Positions 5,577-12,423 of a DNA stretch of 12,423 nucleotides are shown here, in pieces. The notes under the pieces were generated by a model, which worked only from the letters and a program-made list of their open reading frames with translations, was not told the DNA's origin and made no database searches. The position numbers and the translations under genes are program-made. The stretch spans positions 1 through 12,423 of the forward strand of contig PQAN01000234.1 of NCBI GenBank assembly GCA_003105285.1, given 5' to 3'. Origin of the DNA: Methylocystaceae bacterium. GTDB lineage: Bacteria > Pseudomonadota > Alphaproteobacteria > Rhizobiales > Beijerinckiaceae. How positions within the stretch are numbered: the first letter of the stretch is position 1; every line of letters starts with the position of its first letter.

Positions 5577-6122
5577 TCAGAACAGTTCCACGGCGCCGGC
5601 CGTCGCCAGTTTGGGAATGGATATCGGGAGAGGAGGCGGCGCAGCCGTCTGGTCCGAGAGCAGACTTTGGCGCGCGCGTCCCGAAACCGGCGAATATTCC
5701 ACGCGGCGTCCCCTTGCGCCTCCCAAATTCTCGGCGACGATGCGAATGCCCTCGTTCCGCAGGAAGCGCTTGGCGAATTCGGCGTTTTTCGCGCCGATGT
5801 CGGAGAGTCCCTCCATCATGCGCGCGCCGCCGAACAGCTTGCCTTCCAGGCGCTCGCGCCGCGCGCCCTTTTTCAGCAGGCCGTTCACCAGGAGCTCCAT
5901 GAGATGCGCGCCATATCGCTCGGCTTCGCCGTTTCGCGACGCGGCGAGGTCTCCGGGCAAAAGAAAATGGTTCATGCCGCCGACGCCGGCTTCCGCGTCT
6001 CTCAGACATGCGGCGACGCAGGACCCCAGCACCGTCGCCAGAACGGTGTCGGGATCGTCGACGACCCGATATTCGCCCTGGATAATGTGGATGCGCTTGA
6101 GGCAGTCGGTCATTTGCGTCAT
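5577..6122 (-). CDS. cheD: CheD, chemoreceptor glutamine deamidase
   Basis: A 181-residue protein of the CheD family, which deamidates specific glutamines on methyl-accepting receptors to glutamates and thereby tunes adaptation. The active-site cysteine motif VLGSCVAACLRD (Cys35) and the GGMNHFLLP segment with His52 are present and 17 residues apart, as in characterised CheD. The family's FGGARMMEG and NAEFAKRFL segments follow. A Pro-rich tail (about residues 159-181) extends past the core. The start ATG overlaps the stop of the upstream cheY by ATGA, indicating coupled translation. In some bacteria CheD also binds the phosphatase CheC; no CheC is visible, so deamidation is the likely job. 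Confidence 0.95.
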   Translation of the reverse strand: MTQMTDCLKRIHIIQGEYRVVDDPDTVLATVLGSCVAACLRDAEAGVGGMNHFLLPGDLAASRNGEAERYGAHLMELLVNGLLKKGARRERLEGKLFGGARMMEGLSDIGAKNAEFAKRFLRNEGIRIVAENLGGARGRRVEYSPVSGRARQSLLSDQTAAPPPLPISIPKLATAGAVELF

Positions 6123-6508
6123 GCGAGCTTGCCGATGATGGTTTCCAGCGCCTTTTTCAGGGCCGGAACGGTGAAAGGCTTCGTCAGATAATTGTTGACG
6201 CCGAGCTTGATCGCGTTTTCCAGCAGCGCCTTGTCGCCGCGCCCCGTCAGCATGATGAAAGGCACCTTCTTGGTCGGGGTGTGATTGCGAATGGCCTTGA
6301 GCAGGCCGAGGCCGTCGAGCTTCGGCATGTTGAAATCCGATATGATGAGATGGGCCGGCGTGCTCATCATGAATTGCAAGGCCTGTTCGCCGTCGCCCGC
6401 GAAGAAGATATTGCGAACGCCCAATTCCTCGAGACCATCACGGATGAGCATACGGCTCGTACTCGTGTCGTCGACGATCAAAACTCTCAGTTGGGCCGCG
6501 ATAGACAT
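6119..6508 (-). CDS. cheY2: CheY-type response regulator (CheY2 position)
   Basis: A 129-residue single receiver domain with the complete phosphorylation site: acidic pair Asp13/Asp14, phospho-acceptor Asp58 in SDFNMPKLDG, Thr88 and Lys110 in NYLTKPF, with aromatic Tyr107 at the switch position. Phosphorylated by CheA, it would diffuse to the flagellar motor. In Sinorhizobium and Agrobacterium the cheY between cheB and cheD (cheY2) is the main motor-binding output, so the same role is inferred here. GAGGG lies just upstream of the start. The gene begins 17 bases after the cheB stop and overlaps cheD by ATGA. Confidence 0.92.
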   Translation of the reverse strand: MSIAAQLRVLIVDDTSTSRMLIRDGLEELGVRNIFFAGDGEQALQFMMSTPAHLIISDFNMPKLDGLGLLKAIRNHTPTKKVPFIMLTGRGDKALLENAIKLGVNNYLTKPFTVPALKKALETIIGKLA

Positions 6509-6525
6509 TTTTCCCTCGTGATCTT

Positions 6526-7554
6526 CTACTGGTTCGTCGAACTCAGGATTTGCGCGCCAATTCGATTCAACGGGAGCTGCCTGGCGACGCTTCCGAGTTC
6601 GAATGCGGCCTTCGGCATTCCGTAGACGAGCGACGTCGCTTCATCCTGCCCGATTGTCTCCGCTCCCGATTTTCGCATGGCGAGCAATCCTGCCGCTCCG
6701 TCTCTGCCCATGCCGGTGAGAATGACGCCGAGCGATCGATGTCCCGCGACCTGCGCGACCGAGTTGAACAGAACGTCGATCGACGGCCGGTGGCCGTTGA
6801 CCGCCTCCGCCTCGCGCAAGCGGCAGCAAAGACCGCCGCGCTCGACGATCTCGAGATGGGCGAGGCCGCCAGGCGCCACATAGACGTGTCCCGCGAGGAT
6901 CAGCGCGCCGTCGACGGCTTCGCGCACATGCGGCTTGCACAGGCGATCGAGCCTCGCGGCGAAACTGGCCGTGAACATCGCCGGCATATGTTGGGTAATG
7001 ACGGTCGGCGGACAATTCTCCGGAAAGGTCGACAAGATCGTCAGCAGCGCTTCGACGCCGCCCGTCGACGAGCCGATCGCGACGATGCGTCCGTCCGGCT
7101 TGAATTGGGCAGCGGGCGGCTTCGGTTCGGCGGACCTCGTATGCGCGGCCGGCGCCAGCCGAGCGATAGGCGTCGCGGCGATCGCTTTGATCTTCGCGAT
7201 CAGGCCGTCGAAGGATCGCGGATCCTTGACGGACGGCTTGGCGACGCAGTCGAAGGCGCCGATTTCCAAGGCCCTGATCGTCGCCGACGCCCCGCGTTCG
7301 GTGAGAGAGGAGACCATGATGACGCGCGTCGGTCGAAGCTGCATGATCTTCTCGAGGAAATCGAGGCCGTTCATGTTCGGCATTTCGACGTCGAGCGTGA
7401 CGACGTCGGGGTCGACGGCTTTGATCGCTCGACGCGCTTCGAGTGGGTCGGCGGCCTGTCCCACGACCTCTATGGCTGGATCCTTTTGCAGCGTCGCCGC
7501 GATCAATCCTCGCATCGTCGCGGAATCGTCGACGATCAGTACGCGAATCGACAT
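6526..7554 (-). CDS. cheB: CheB, receptor methylesterase/glutaminase response regulator
   Basis: A 342-residue two-domain enzyme. The N-terminal receiver (about 1-120) has Asp9/Asp10, phospho-acceptor Asp55 in TLDVEMPNMNG, and Lys107. A linker leads to the methylesterase domain (about 153-340) with catalytic Ser163 in GSSTGG, His189 in ITQHMP and Asp285 in GMGRDG, each one residue off the Salmonella enzyme numbering. It removes methyl groups from receptor glutamates when phosphorylated by CheA. The ATG at 7554 follows the cheR stop by two bases. The frame stays open upstream to 7776, but that part overlaps cheR and is not plausible protein. The linker is Ala/Pro-rich. Confidence 0.96.
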   Translation of the reverse strand: MSIRVLIVDDSATMRGLIAATLQKDPAIEVVGQAADPLEARRAIKAVDPDVVTLDVEMPNMNGLDFLEKIMQLRPTRVIMVSSLTERGASATIRALEIGAFDCVAKPSVKDPRSFDGLIAKIKAIAATPIARLAPAAHTRSAEPKPPAAQFKPDGRIVAIGSSTGGVEALLTILSTFPENCPPTVITQHMPAMFTASFAARLDRLCKPHVREAVDGALILAGHVYVAPGGLAHLEIVERGGLCCRLREAEAVNGHRPSIDVLFNSVAQVAGHRSLGVILTGMGRDGAAGLLAMRKSGAETIGQDEATSLVYGMPKAAFELGSVARQLPLNRIGAQILSSTNQ

Positions 7555-7556
7555 AA

Positions 7557-8447
7557 TCAGCACCCTTTGGAGCGTAAGCGGTAGGTCGTGACGCCATCGC
7601 TCTCGAAAGAGGCGGCCGCGGCTCCGGACACTCTTTCGGAATGTCCGATATAGAGACGCCCTTCCGGGGCGAGCAGAGGCGCGAAGCGGCTCCAGACCAT
7701 GTCCTGTGTCTGTTCTTCGAAATAGATCACCACGTTTCGGCAGAAGATCGCATCGAACCGGCCTGTCATCGGCCAATGGCCGATGAGATTGAGTTCTCGA
7801 AAGCTCACCAGAGACGCGAGTTCCTCTCCGACTCTCCAGTCGCCCTCCCTCTTGGCGTTCAACGGCGCGAACCAGCGCGTTTTCAAATGCTGCGGCACGG
7901 CGTCCATCGCCTCGCGGCCGTAGACGCCGTCAGCGCCCGCCGCGACCATATTGGGGTCGATGTCGGTCGCGAGCACTTTCACATCGAGGCTCGCCGCTTC
8001 CGAAATGACCGAAAGGATCGACATTGCGATCGAATAGGGTTCTTGACCGTTCGAACAGGCCGCCGACCATATCCGCATTCTCGCGCCCCTGCGTACCGCG
8101 CTGGAGCGCGGCGCGATGACATGCTCCTCGAGATGTTTGAAGTGATGCGGTTCGCGAAAGAAACGCGTGACGTTCGTCGTGAGCGCGGCCAGCATCTTCT
8201 GACGCTCGTCGAGGCCGCTTTCGGCGGCGACGAGGGCGCAATAGTCGCGGAAGCATTCGAGTCCCAGAGCGCGCAGCCTTTTCGCCAGTCGCGAATAGAC
8301 GAGCGTCGCTTTCGATTCCGGCAGATAGATGCCGGCGTCTTCATGCAGCATCGCGGCGATGCGGCGAAAGTCGTCCTGCGTGAGGAGAAATTCGCCGGGC
8401 ACGATGCCCCGGTCGGCGAGGACGTCACGAGATCGGAACCGACTCAT
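7557..8447 (-). CDS. cheR: CheR, receptor glutamate methyltransferase
   Basis: A 296-residue S-adenosylmethionine-dependent enzyme that methylates glutamates of chemoreceptors. The N-terminal helical domain (about 20-90) is followed by the CheR hallmark TNVTRFFREPHHF (91-103), the SAM-binding loop WSAACSNGQEPYSIAM (127-142), LATDID (159-164) and FDAIFCRNVVIYF (231-243). The start is well supported: AGGAGG lies six bases before ATG 8447. The ATG also overlaps the stop of the tiny upstream ORF (ATGA). The receptor at the right edge ends in NWEEF, a docking tail of the type CheR binds, so the two probably interact directly. Confidence 0.96.
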   Translation of the reverse strand: MSRFRSRDVLADRGIVPGEFLLTQDDFRRIAAMLHEDAGIYLPESKATLVYSRLAKRLRALGLECFRDYCALVAAESGLDERQKMLAALTTNVTRFFREPHHFKHLEEHVIAPRSSAVRRGARMRIWSAACSNGQEPYSIAMSILSVISEAASLDVKVLATDIDPNMVAAGADGVYGREAMDAVPQHLKTRWFAPLNAKREGDWRVGEELASLVSFRELNLIGHWPMTGRFDAIFCRNVVIYFEEQTQDMVWSRFAPLLAPEGRLYIGHSERVSGAAAASFESDGVTTYRLRSKGC

Positions 8448-8557
8448 TGCGCGCCTCCTACTGTCGTGCGGCGAGCCGAACGACGAGCGAAGGGCGACGG
8501 CGCCGCTTCTTTCCCAGCGGCGAGCCGCGCCGCCTTGCAGATCGCGATCTTGCTCAT
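8444..8557 (-). CDS. Candidate 37-residue coupled ORF between cheA and cheR
   Basis: A short open frame begins MSKIAICKAARLAAGKEAAP and is rich in Ala, Arg and Lys. An alternative ATG two codons earlier (8563) overlaps the cheA stop as TAATG, and the ORF stop overlaps the cheR start as ATGA, so it bridges a 115-base gap exactly. GGAG lies eight bases before ATG 8557. The first 20 or so codons have strong G/C third positions like the neighbours; the second half does less. I see no known domain. It could be a small regulatory peptide, a decayed gene remnant, or a leader that couples cheR translation to cheA. In Sinorhizobium and Caulobacter cheW occupies this spot, but this ORF does not resemble CheW. 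Confidence 0.4.
   Translation of the reverse strand: MSKIAICKAARLAAGKEAAPSPFARRSARRTTVGGAQ
8501..8522 (-). repeat. 7-bp perfect hairpin in the cheA-cheR gap
   Basis: CGCCGCT (8501-8507) and AGCGGCG (8516-8522) are reverse complements around an 8-base loop. An 11-bp direct repeat, GCGGCGAGCCG, also occurs at 8468-8478 and 8517-8527. The hairpin could set the ratio of cheR to cheA mRNA by stabilising or partly terminating transcripts; this is inferred. Confidence 0.35.
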
Positions 8558-8562
8558 TCGCA

Positions 8563-10737
8563 TTACTCCGCCGCGCTCGGCATTTGATCCGCCGCCATCG
8601 ACTCGCCCCTAGGTCGCGCGACGACCGCGTCGACGTCGAGAATCAATGCGACGCGTCCGTCGCCCAATATCGTCGCGGCGGCGATGCCGCGGACATGGCC
8701 GTAGTTCGTCTCGAGACTTTTGATGACGACTTGGCGCTGTCCTTGAATCGCATCGACGAGCAGCGCGCATTTGGCGCCGCTTTCGGTCTCGACCAGCAGC
8801 GCGACCTGATTGGTCGGGTCAGCATCCTCGGTCCGATACATGAGGACCGATCCGACATCGATCAGCGGCGTGAATGTATTGCGGTTGGCGATGACGCGCG
8901 CGCCATTGCCGAGCGCATGGACGTTTTCCTTCTTCGGCTGCAGCGTTTCGATAATCGCCGTGAGCGGAACGACCAAGGTCTGTCCGTCGACGGTCACGAC
9001 CATTCCGTCCAGAACCGCGAGCGTCAGAGGAAGGCTCATCGAGAAAGTGGAGCCGCGCCCGGGAGTCGAAGAGATCGAGATGCGGCCCCCGAGCGCCTGT
9101 ATGGCGCGCTTCACCACATCCATTCCGACGCCGCGTCCCGAAATGTTGGAGATGGAGGAGGCTGTCGAGAAGCCGGGAAGGAAGATCAGATTGTCGACCT
9201 CCTCGTCGCTCAGATTGGCTTCGGCGGCGATGAGGCCTTTCGAAACCGCGATCTCCCGAACGCGCGCCCGATCGATGCCGGCGCCGTCGTCGGCGACCTC
9301 GATGACGATCCGGCCGGAGCGATGCGTCGCCGAAAGGCGAAGCGAGCCTTCTTCCGGCTTGCCGGCCGCGACGCGCGCCTCCGGACTTTCGATTCCATGA
9401 TCGACCGCATTGCGGATCATATGGGTGAGGGGATCGGTCAAGCGTTCGATGACCGTCTTGTCGACCTCCGTTCCCTCGCCGTCCATGACGAGGCGGACGG
9501 ATTTGCCGGTCATGGCCGCGACCTCGCGGACCGTGCGCGACATTCGCTGAAAGACAGGCTTCACCGGCTGCGCGCGTATGGCCATCACGCTGTCTTGAAT
9601 GTCGCGCGTGAGTTGCTCGAGTTCGTCGAGTCCGATGACGACCGAGGACGCTCTCGACAGACCGGCTTCGGACACTCTCTGCGAGAGCATGGCCTGGTTG
9701 ATGACGAGTTCGCCCACGAGATTGATGAGGCGATCGACGCGATCCAGATCGACCCGGATCGTCGCTTGCGTGGCGGCCCCGCCGTTCTCGGCCTTTTGCG
9801 TGTCGGGCTTTGCGGCGCTCGCACCGGCGTCCCGCTCGTTTGGCGCTGCGACGAGCGTTGCGGCGGAAGCGTTCGGCTCGCGCTTTTCCTCCTGGAATGC
9901 GCCGGGAGCAGGCTCCGCATTCGGCGCGAGGGATTCCTGGAGCTGCTCGAGAAGCCTTTCGACGTCGGCGACGTCGATCCGCAGATCACAATCCCATTCG
10001 ACGAATTCGAAGATTTCGCGCACCTGGGACTCGGATGCGTCCGTCGTCAGATGGATGGTCCAGGAGAGATAGGCGCCTTCCGGATCGAGCTCGGACAGGA
10101 GGGGGATTTCGTCGATGTCGCATGCGACGGTCATCTCTCCGAGCCTGCCGAGCGCGCGCAGCAGGCGCGAGGTTTCATTGGCCTTGGCGTAGAGACTGGC
10201 CGTCGGCTTGAACCGAATGATGAAGCCACGGGCGGGCGCCCGCGCTTCGACGCTGTCGTCGGCGTCGAAGATCGAGTCGAGAGAGATCGCGACCGGCTGA
10301 AAGTCCAGATCGTCGAGATTGTCCTCTTCGCCGGCGCTCGAGCCCTGCGGCGCCGCCTCGAGCACCGCGCCGAGTTCGTCGGCGACGACTTTCACCGCGG
10401 CTTCGTCGGCCGAGCCGCCTTCGCGCGCCGAGCGAACGAGGTCCGCCAATATGTCGGACGCTCTCAGGAGAGTCTTGGTGACGGCCGGCGTGGCCGTGAG
10501 CCTTCCTGATCGGAGCAGATCGAGCGTCGTCTCGAAGACATGGACGAATTCGACGAGCTGGTCGAATCCGAATGCGCCCGCGCCGCCTTTGATCGAATGG
10601 ACGGCGCGAAAGACGGCGTTGACCATCTCCGTATCGTCGTCGCCGGCCTCGATTCTCAAGAGCCCGCTCTCCAGCTCCGCGAGTTGCTCCTCACATTCTT
10701 GAAAGAACGTCTGCTTGATGGCGGCCATCGGATCCAC
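8563..10737 (-). CDS. cheA: CheA, chemotaxis sensor histidine kinase
   Basis: A 724-residue cytoplasmic kinase that signals from receptors to CheY and CheB. Domains: P1 phosphotransfer (about 1-125) with His47 in AVHSIKGGAG; a P2-like regulator-binding region (about 170-265); a Pro/Ala-rich linker (270-325); P3 dimerisation (about 328-395); P4 ATPase with N box HMIRNAVDHGIE (439-450), DDGAGID (483-489) and GRGVGMDVV (534-542); and a CheW-like P5 (about 572-715). All catalytic motifs are intact. The start is GTG 10737, supported by AGGAG six bases upstream; the ATG three codons later is too far from that site. The gene starts 20 bases after the cheY stop. The stop overlaps the upstream ATG of the tiny ORF that follows. 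Confidence 0.97.
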   Translation of the reverse strand: MDPMAAIKQTFFQECEEQLAELESGLLRIEAGDDDTEMVNAVFRAVHSIKGGAGAFGFDQLVEFVHVFETTLDLLRSGRLTATPAVTKTLLRASDILADLVRSAREGGSADEAAVKVVADELGAVLEAAPQGSSAGEEDNLDDLDFQPVAISLDSIFDADDSVEARAPARGFIIRFKPTASLYAKANETSRLLRALGRLGEMTVACDIDEIPLLSELDPEGAYLSWTIHLTTDASESQVREIFEFVEWDCDLRIDVADVERLLEQLQESLAPNAEPAPGAFQEEKREPNASAATLVAAPNERDAGASAAKPDTQKAENGGAATQATIRVDLDRVDRLINLVGELVINQAMLSQRVSEAGLSRASSVVIGLDELEQLTRDIQDSVMAIRAQPVKPVFQRMSRTVREVAAMTGKSVRLVMDGEGTEVDKTVIERLTDPLTHMIRNAVDHGIESPEARVAAGKPEEGSLRLSATHRSGRIVIEVADDGAGIDRARVREIAVSKGLIAAEANLSDEEVDNLIFLPGFSTASSISNISGRGVGMDVVKRAIQALGGRISISSTPGRGSTFSMSLPLTLAVLDGMVVTVDGQTLVVPLTAIIETLQPKKENVHALGNGARVIANRNTFTPLIDVGSVLMYRTEDADPTNQVALLVETESGAKCALLVDAIQGQRQVVIKSLETNYGHVRGIAAATILGDGRVALILDVDAVVARPRGESMAADQMPSAAE

Positions 10738-10757
10738 GGGCGTCTCCTGAGGCGAAT

Positions 10758-11123
10758 TTAGGCGGCCACGCGACGAATGGCGTCTACGAGTTTGGCCGGG
10801 TTGAAAGGCTTGACGATCCAGCCGGTCGCCCCGGCGCGGCGCGCACGATCTTTCTTCTCTCCGTCGCTTTCCGTCGTCAGAACGAGGATCGGAACGGCGC
10901 GATGTCTTTCATGCCGGCGTACGCCTTCGATGAATCCGAATCCGTCGAGCCTCGGCATGTTGATGTCGGTGACGATGACGTCCGGCGTTTCGCTTTCGAG
11001 CACTTGCAGGCCGTGCACTCCGTCTTCGGCCTGGACGACCGAGAATCCAGCGTCGGAGAGAGCCAGAAGAAGCATTTCGCGCATGGTCCGCGAATCGTCC
11101 ACTGTCAGGATGGTCTTGCTCAT
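10758..11123 (-). CDS. cheY1: CheY-type response regulator (CheY1 position)
   Basis: A 121-residue single receiver domain. The phosphorylation site is complete: Asp9/Asp10, phospho-acceptor Asp53 in TDINMPRLDG, Thr83/Thr84, and Lys105 in WIVKPFN. The switch position carries Trp102 rather than Tyr, unlike the second CheY. This gene lies directly before cheA, the position of CheY1 in Sinorhizobium, where CheY1 acts as a phosphate sink that drains CheY2-P through CheA. The same sink role is inferred but not proven. The ATG at 11123 overlaps the STAS gene stop by ATGA. The frame is open upstream to 11813, but that stretch is antisense or out-of-frame noise. Confidence 0.92.
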   Translation of the reverse strand: MSKTILTVDDSRTMREMLLLALSDAGFSVVQAEDGVHGLQVLESETPDVIVTDINMPRLDGFGFIEGVRRHERHRAVPILVLTTESDGEKKDRARRAGATGWIVKPFNPAKLVDAIRRVAA

Positions 11124-11398
11124 TTCGATGGTTCCTGCTCGGAAAATCTGGCGACGGGGATTCCCAATGTCTGCAACGCCTCGATGAGGGCTTCGGACGG
11201 GTGGGAAATGGTCAACGACGCGCCGTCCGCGAGCCACGTCGCTCGCGCGGACAGAAGCACCTGGACACATTGTGCGCCGACCTTTTGCACATTCGACGCG
11301 TCGATCGTCAGTTGTCGGCCGCGAGCGCCGAGAATTTCCGCCGCGAGCGGCGACGCCGCGCGGATATCGAGAATTTCGGGGAGTCGAACGGTCATCAT
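11120..11398 (-). CDS. STAS-domain chemotaxis protein (CheS/CheX-position)
   Basis: A 92-residue STAS-fold protein. The core segment GRQLTIDASNVQKVGAQCVQVLLSA follows the anti-sigma-factor-antagonist pattern, with Ser35 at the site that is phosphorylated in SpoIIAA-like proteins; whether it is phosphorylated here is unknown. The later SEALIEALQTLGI helix is typical. In Sinorhizobium the small gene before cheY1 (cheS) encodes a protein that binds CheA and speeds CheY1 dephosphorylation, and Caulobacter has a small gene called cheX at the same place. A CheA-associated role is therefore inferred from position. AGGA lies seven bases before ATG 11398. The gene follows cheW by 21 bases and overlaps cheY1 by ATGA. 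Confidence 0.85.
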   Translation of the reverse strand: MMTVRLPEILDIRAASPLAAEILGARGRQLTIDASNVQKVGAQCVQVLLSARATWLADGASLTISHPSEALIEALQTLGIPVARFSEQEPSK

Positions 11399-11419
11399 CT
11401 GTCGTTCCTATTTTCGTGC

Positions 11420-11890
11420 TCACGCCGCGTCCAGCATCGCCTCGGGCAGCAGATTCTGGATCGTCAGAACGCTGATCATCTGCGACCCCGAGGCGACGAC
11501 GCCTTTGACGAATGATCGTGCGATCTCCGAGGCGACTTCCGGCGTCGGTTGGATGGCGTCGGGCGTCAGCGTCAAGATGTTCGACACCGCGTCGACGAGA
11601 AAGCCGACGACTTGGCCGGTCGATTGGACGACGATGACTGCATGGCGCGCCGTCGGCTCGCTCTGGCTCAATCCAAGTCGCGTGGCGAGGTCGATGACCG
11701 GCAGCACGGCGCCGCGCAGATTGATGACGCCGCGCACGAAGCTCGGCGCATGCGGCAAGGGCGTCGCCGGCGTCCAGCCGCGAATCTCCCGCACAGCCAT
11801 GATGTCGATGCAAAATGTCTGAGCGCCGATATGGAACGCGATGAACTCTTTCGGCCCACTCGCCAGCGTGTGAGAGTGCGTCTCGGCCAT
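11420..11890 (-). CDS. cheW: CheW, receptor-kinase coupling protein
   Basis: A 156-residue SH3-like adaptor that links chemoreceptors to CheA. It shows the usual CheW pattern: EFIAFHIGAQTFCIDIMAVREI, then LPHAPSFVRGVINLRGAVLPVIDLA and IVVQSTGQVVGFLVDAVSNI. The invariant RGxINLRG motif is intact. The start ATG 11890 follows the receptor stop by two bases, and its ribosome site GGAGGAG lies within the last codons of the receptor gene, so expression of the two is tightly linked. An ATG at 11908 would overlap the receptor and lacks a ribosome site. In several related operons cheW lies between cheA and cheR; here it sits next to the receptor. Confidence 0.95.
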   Translation of the reverse strand: MAETHSHTLASGPKEFIAFHIGAQTFCIDIMAVREIRGWTPATPLPHAPSFVRGVINLRGAVLPVIDLATRLGLSQSEPTARHAVIVVQSTGQVVGFLVDAVSNILTLTPDAIQPTPEVASEIARSFVKGVVASGSQMISVLTIQNLLPEAMLDAA

Positions 11891-11892
11891 TG

Positions 11893-12423
11893 TCAGAACT
11901 CCTCCCAATTTTGATCGACAGGCGCTACCTGCTCTTTCGGCGCCGCAGACGAGCCGCGTTGCGCAAGTTGTTTCAATTGAGGTCGAGCGGATGACTTCGG
12001 TCGCTCTCTCGAGCCCAGACCACGCCTCGGCTTCAACTCCTCGACGCCGCCTTCCGGCCCGAGGTCGAAGGTCGAGATCGATCTGGTGAGCTGCTCGATA
12101 TCTTGTCTCAGGCCATGGCTGGCGGCGGTCGTCTCTTCGACCATGGCGGCGTTCTGCTGTGTGAACTGATCCATCTGCGCGACGGCAGTGTTGACTTCGC
12201 GTAGACCTGTCGCTTGCTCGTGCGCGCCGTTGGCGATGTCGGCGACGACCTTGTTGGCGTTTGCGACCTGTTCGACGATGCGGTCGAGCGACGTTCCCGT
12301 TTCCACGACGAGAGCGACGCCTTCCTCCACCTGCGACGTCGAGGCGGAAATGAGATTCTTTATTTCTCTCGCGGCCTCGGCCGAACGCTGGGCCAACGCC
12401 CGAACTTCCGACGCCACCACGGC
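11893..12423 (-). CDS. Methyl-accepting chemotaxis protein, C-terminal fragment
   Basis: The last 176 residues of a chemoreceptor; the gene runs off the right edge, so sensor, membrane and HAMP regions are unseen and the GTG at 12420 is internal. The fragment begins inside the highly conserved signalling tip region (AVVASEVRALAQRSAEAAREIKNLI) and continues with the descending arm of the four-helix coiled coil, including a Gln/Glu-rich stretch (VAQMDQFTQQNAAMVEETT). After the coiled coil a flexible, basic, Pro/Ser-rich linker of about 60 residues ends in NWEEF. This matches the NWETF-type pentapeptide with which E. coli Tar and Tsr tether CheR and CheB. It is the first visible gene of the operon, two bases ahead of cheW. 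Confidence 0.93.
   Translation of the reverse strand, partial: AVVASEVRALAQRSAEAAREIKNLISASTSQVEEGVALVVETGTSLDRIVEQVANANKVVADIANGAHEQATGLREVNTAVAQMDQFTQQNAAMVEETTAASHGLRQDIEQLTRSISTFDLGPEGGVEELKPRRGLGSRERPKSSARPQLKQLAQRGSSAAPKEQVAPVDQNWEEF

Noticed and set aside
6550..7584. 344-codon + strand frame opposite cheB
   Set aside because: Arg/Asp-rich shadow of the cheB coding sequence.
8329..10509. 726-codon open frame on the + strand opposite cheA
   Set aside because: Its translation is Arg/Asp-rich without any domain and mirrors cheA codons; cheA has all catalytic motifs. It is a GC-rich antisense shadow.
10758..11813. Long N-terminal extension of cheY1
   Set aside because: It would overlap the STAS gene and most of cheW in another frame; a normal CheY starts at 11123 with ATGA coupling.
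1..12423. tRNA, rRNA, CRISPR array, insertion sequence or prophage genes
   Set aside because: Read on both strands, I saw no cloverleaf, no regularly spaced repeats, and no transposase or integrase motifs.

Overview
The window looks like chromosomal DNA of a GC-rich alphaproteobacterium, probably of the order Hyphomicrobiales (Rhizobiales). The reasons are the codon bias, the rhizobial/Caulobacter-type che gene order, the ATGA-coupled ccmCDG genes, and a small lipoprotein of a type common in that order. A methylotroph or methanotroph such as Methylosinus or Methylocystis is possible, but nothing here proves it.

Left part (1-2370, + strand): the 3' two-thirds of a CtpA-type S41 periplasmic protease, a strong hairpin, then ccmC-ccmD-ccmG, each overlapping the next by ATGA. 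These three serve heme delivery and apocytochrome reduction in cytochrome c maturation. Their usual partners ccmA and ccmB are not here; ctpA sits directly upstream instead.

Middle part (2371-5164): an accessory-looking stretch, visibly less GC-biased in places. It has a leftward alpha/beta hydrolase, a rightward winged-helix DNA-binding protein, and between them a roughly 450-base region full of inverted repeats. Then come a small lipoprotein, a REP-like palindrome and an unrecognised 125-residue protein that ends two bases from the chemotaxis operon.

Right part (5165-12423, - strand): a compact chemotaxis operon. In transcription order it has the C-terminus of a methyl-accepting receptor ending in a CheR-docking pentapeptide, cheW, a STAS protein, cheY, cheA, a tiny coupled ORF, cheR, cheB, a second cheY, cheD and a small helical protein. 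Most junctions are overlaps or gaps of 2-21 bases. The receptor controls CheA through CheW; CheA phosphorylates CheB and the two CheY proteins; CheR, CheB and CheD provide adaptation.

The most interesting points are (1) the terminal small protein, which carries a CheZ-like DxxxQ motif and sits where Sinorhizobium has cheT, so it is a candidate signal-termination factor; (2) a 37-residue coupled ORF between cheA and cheR, where related operons carry cheW; and (3) the hydrolase/regulator pair with its repeat-rich shared control region. The operon promoter and the receptor N-terminus lie beyond the right edge.
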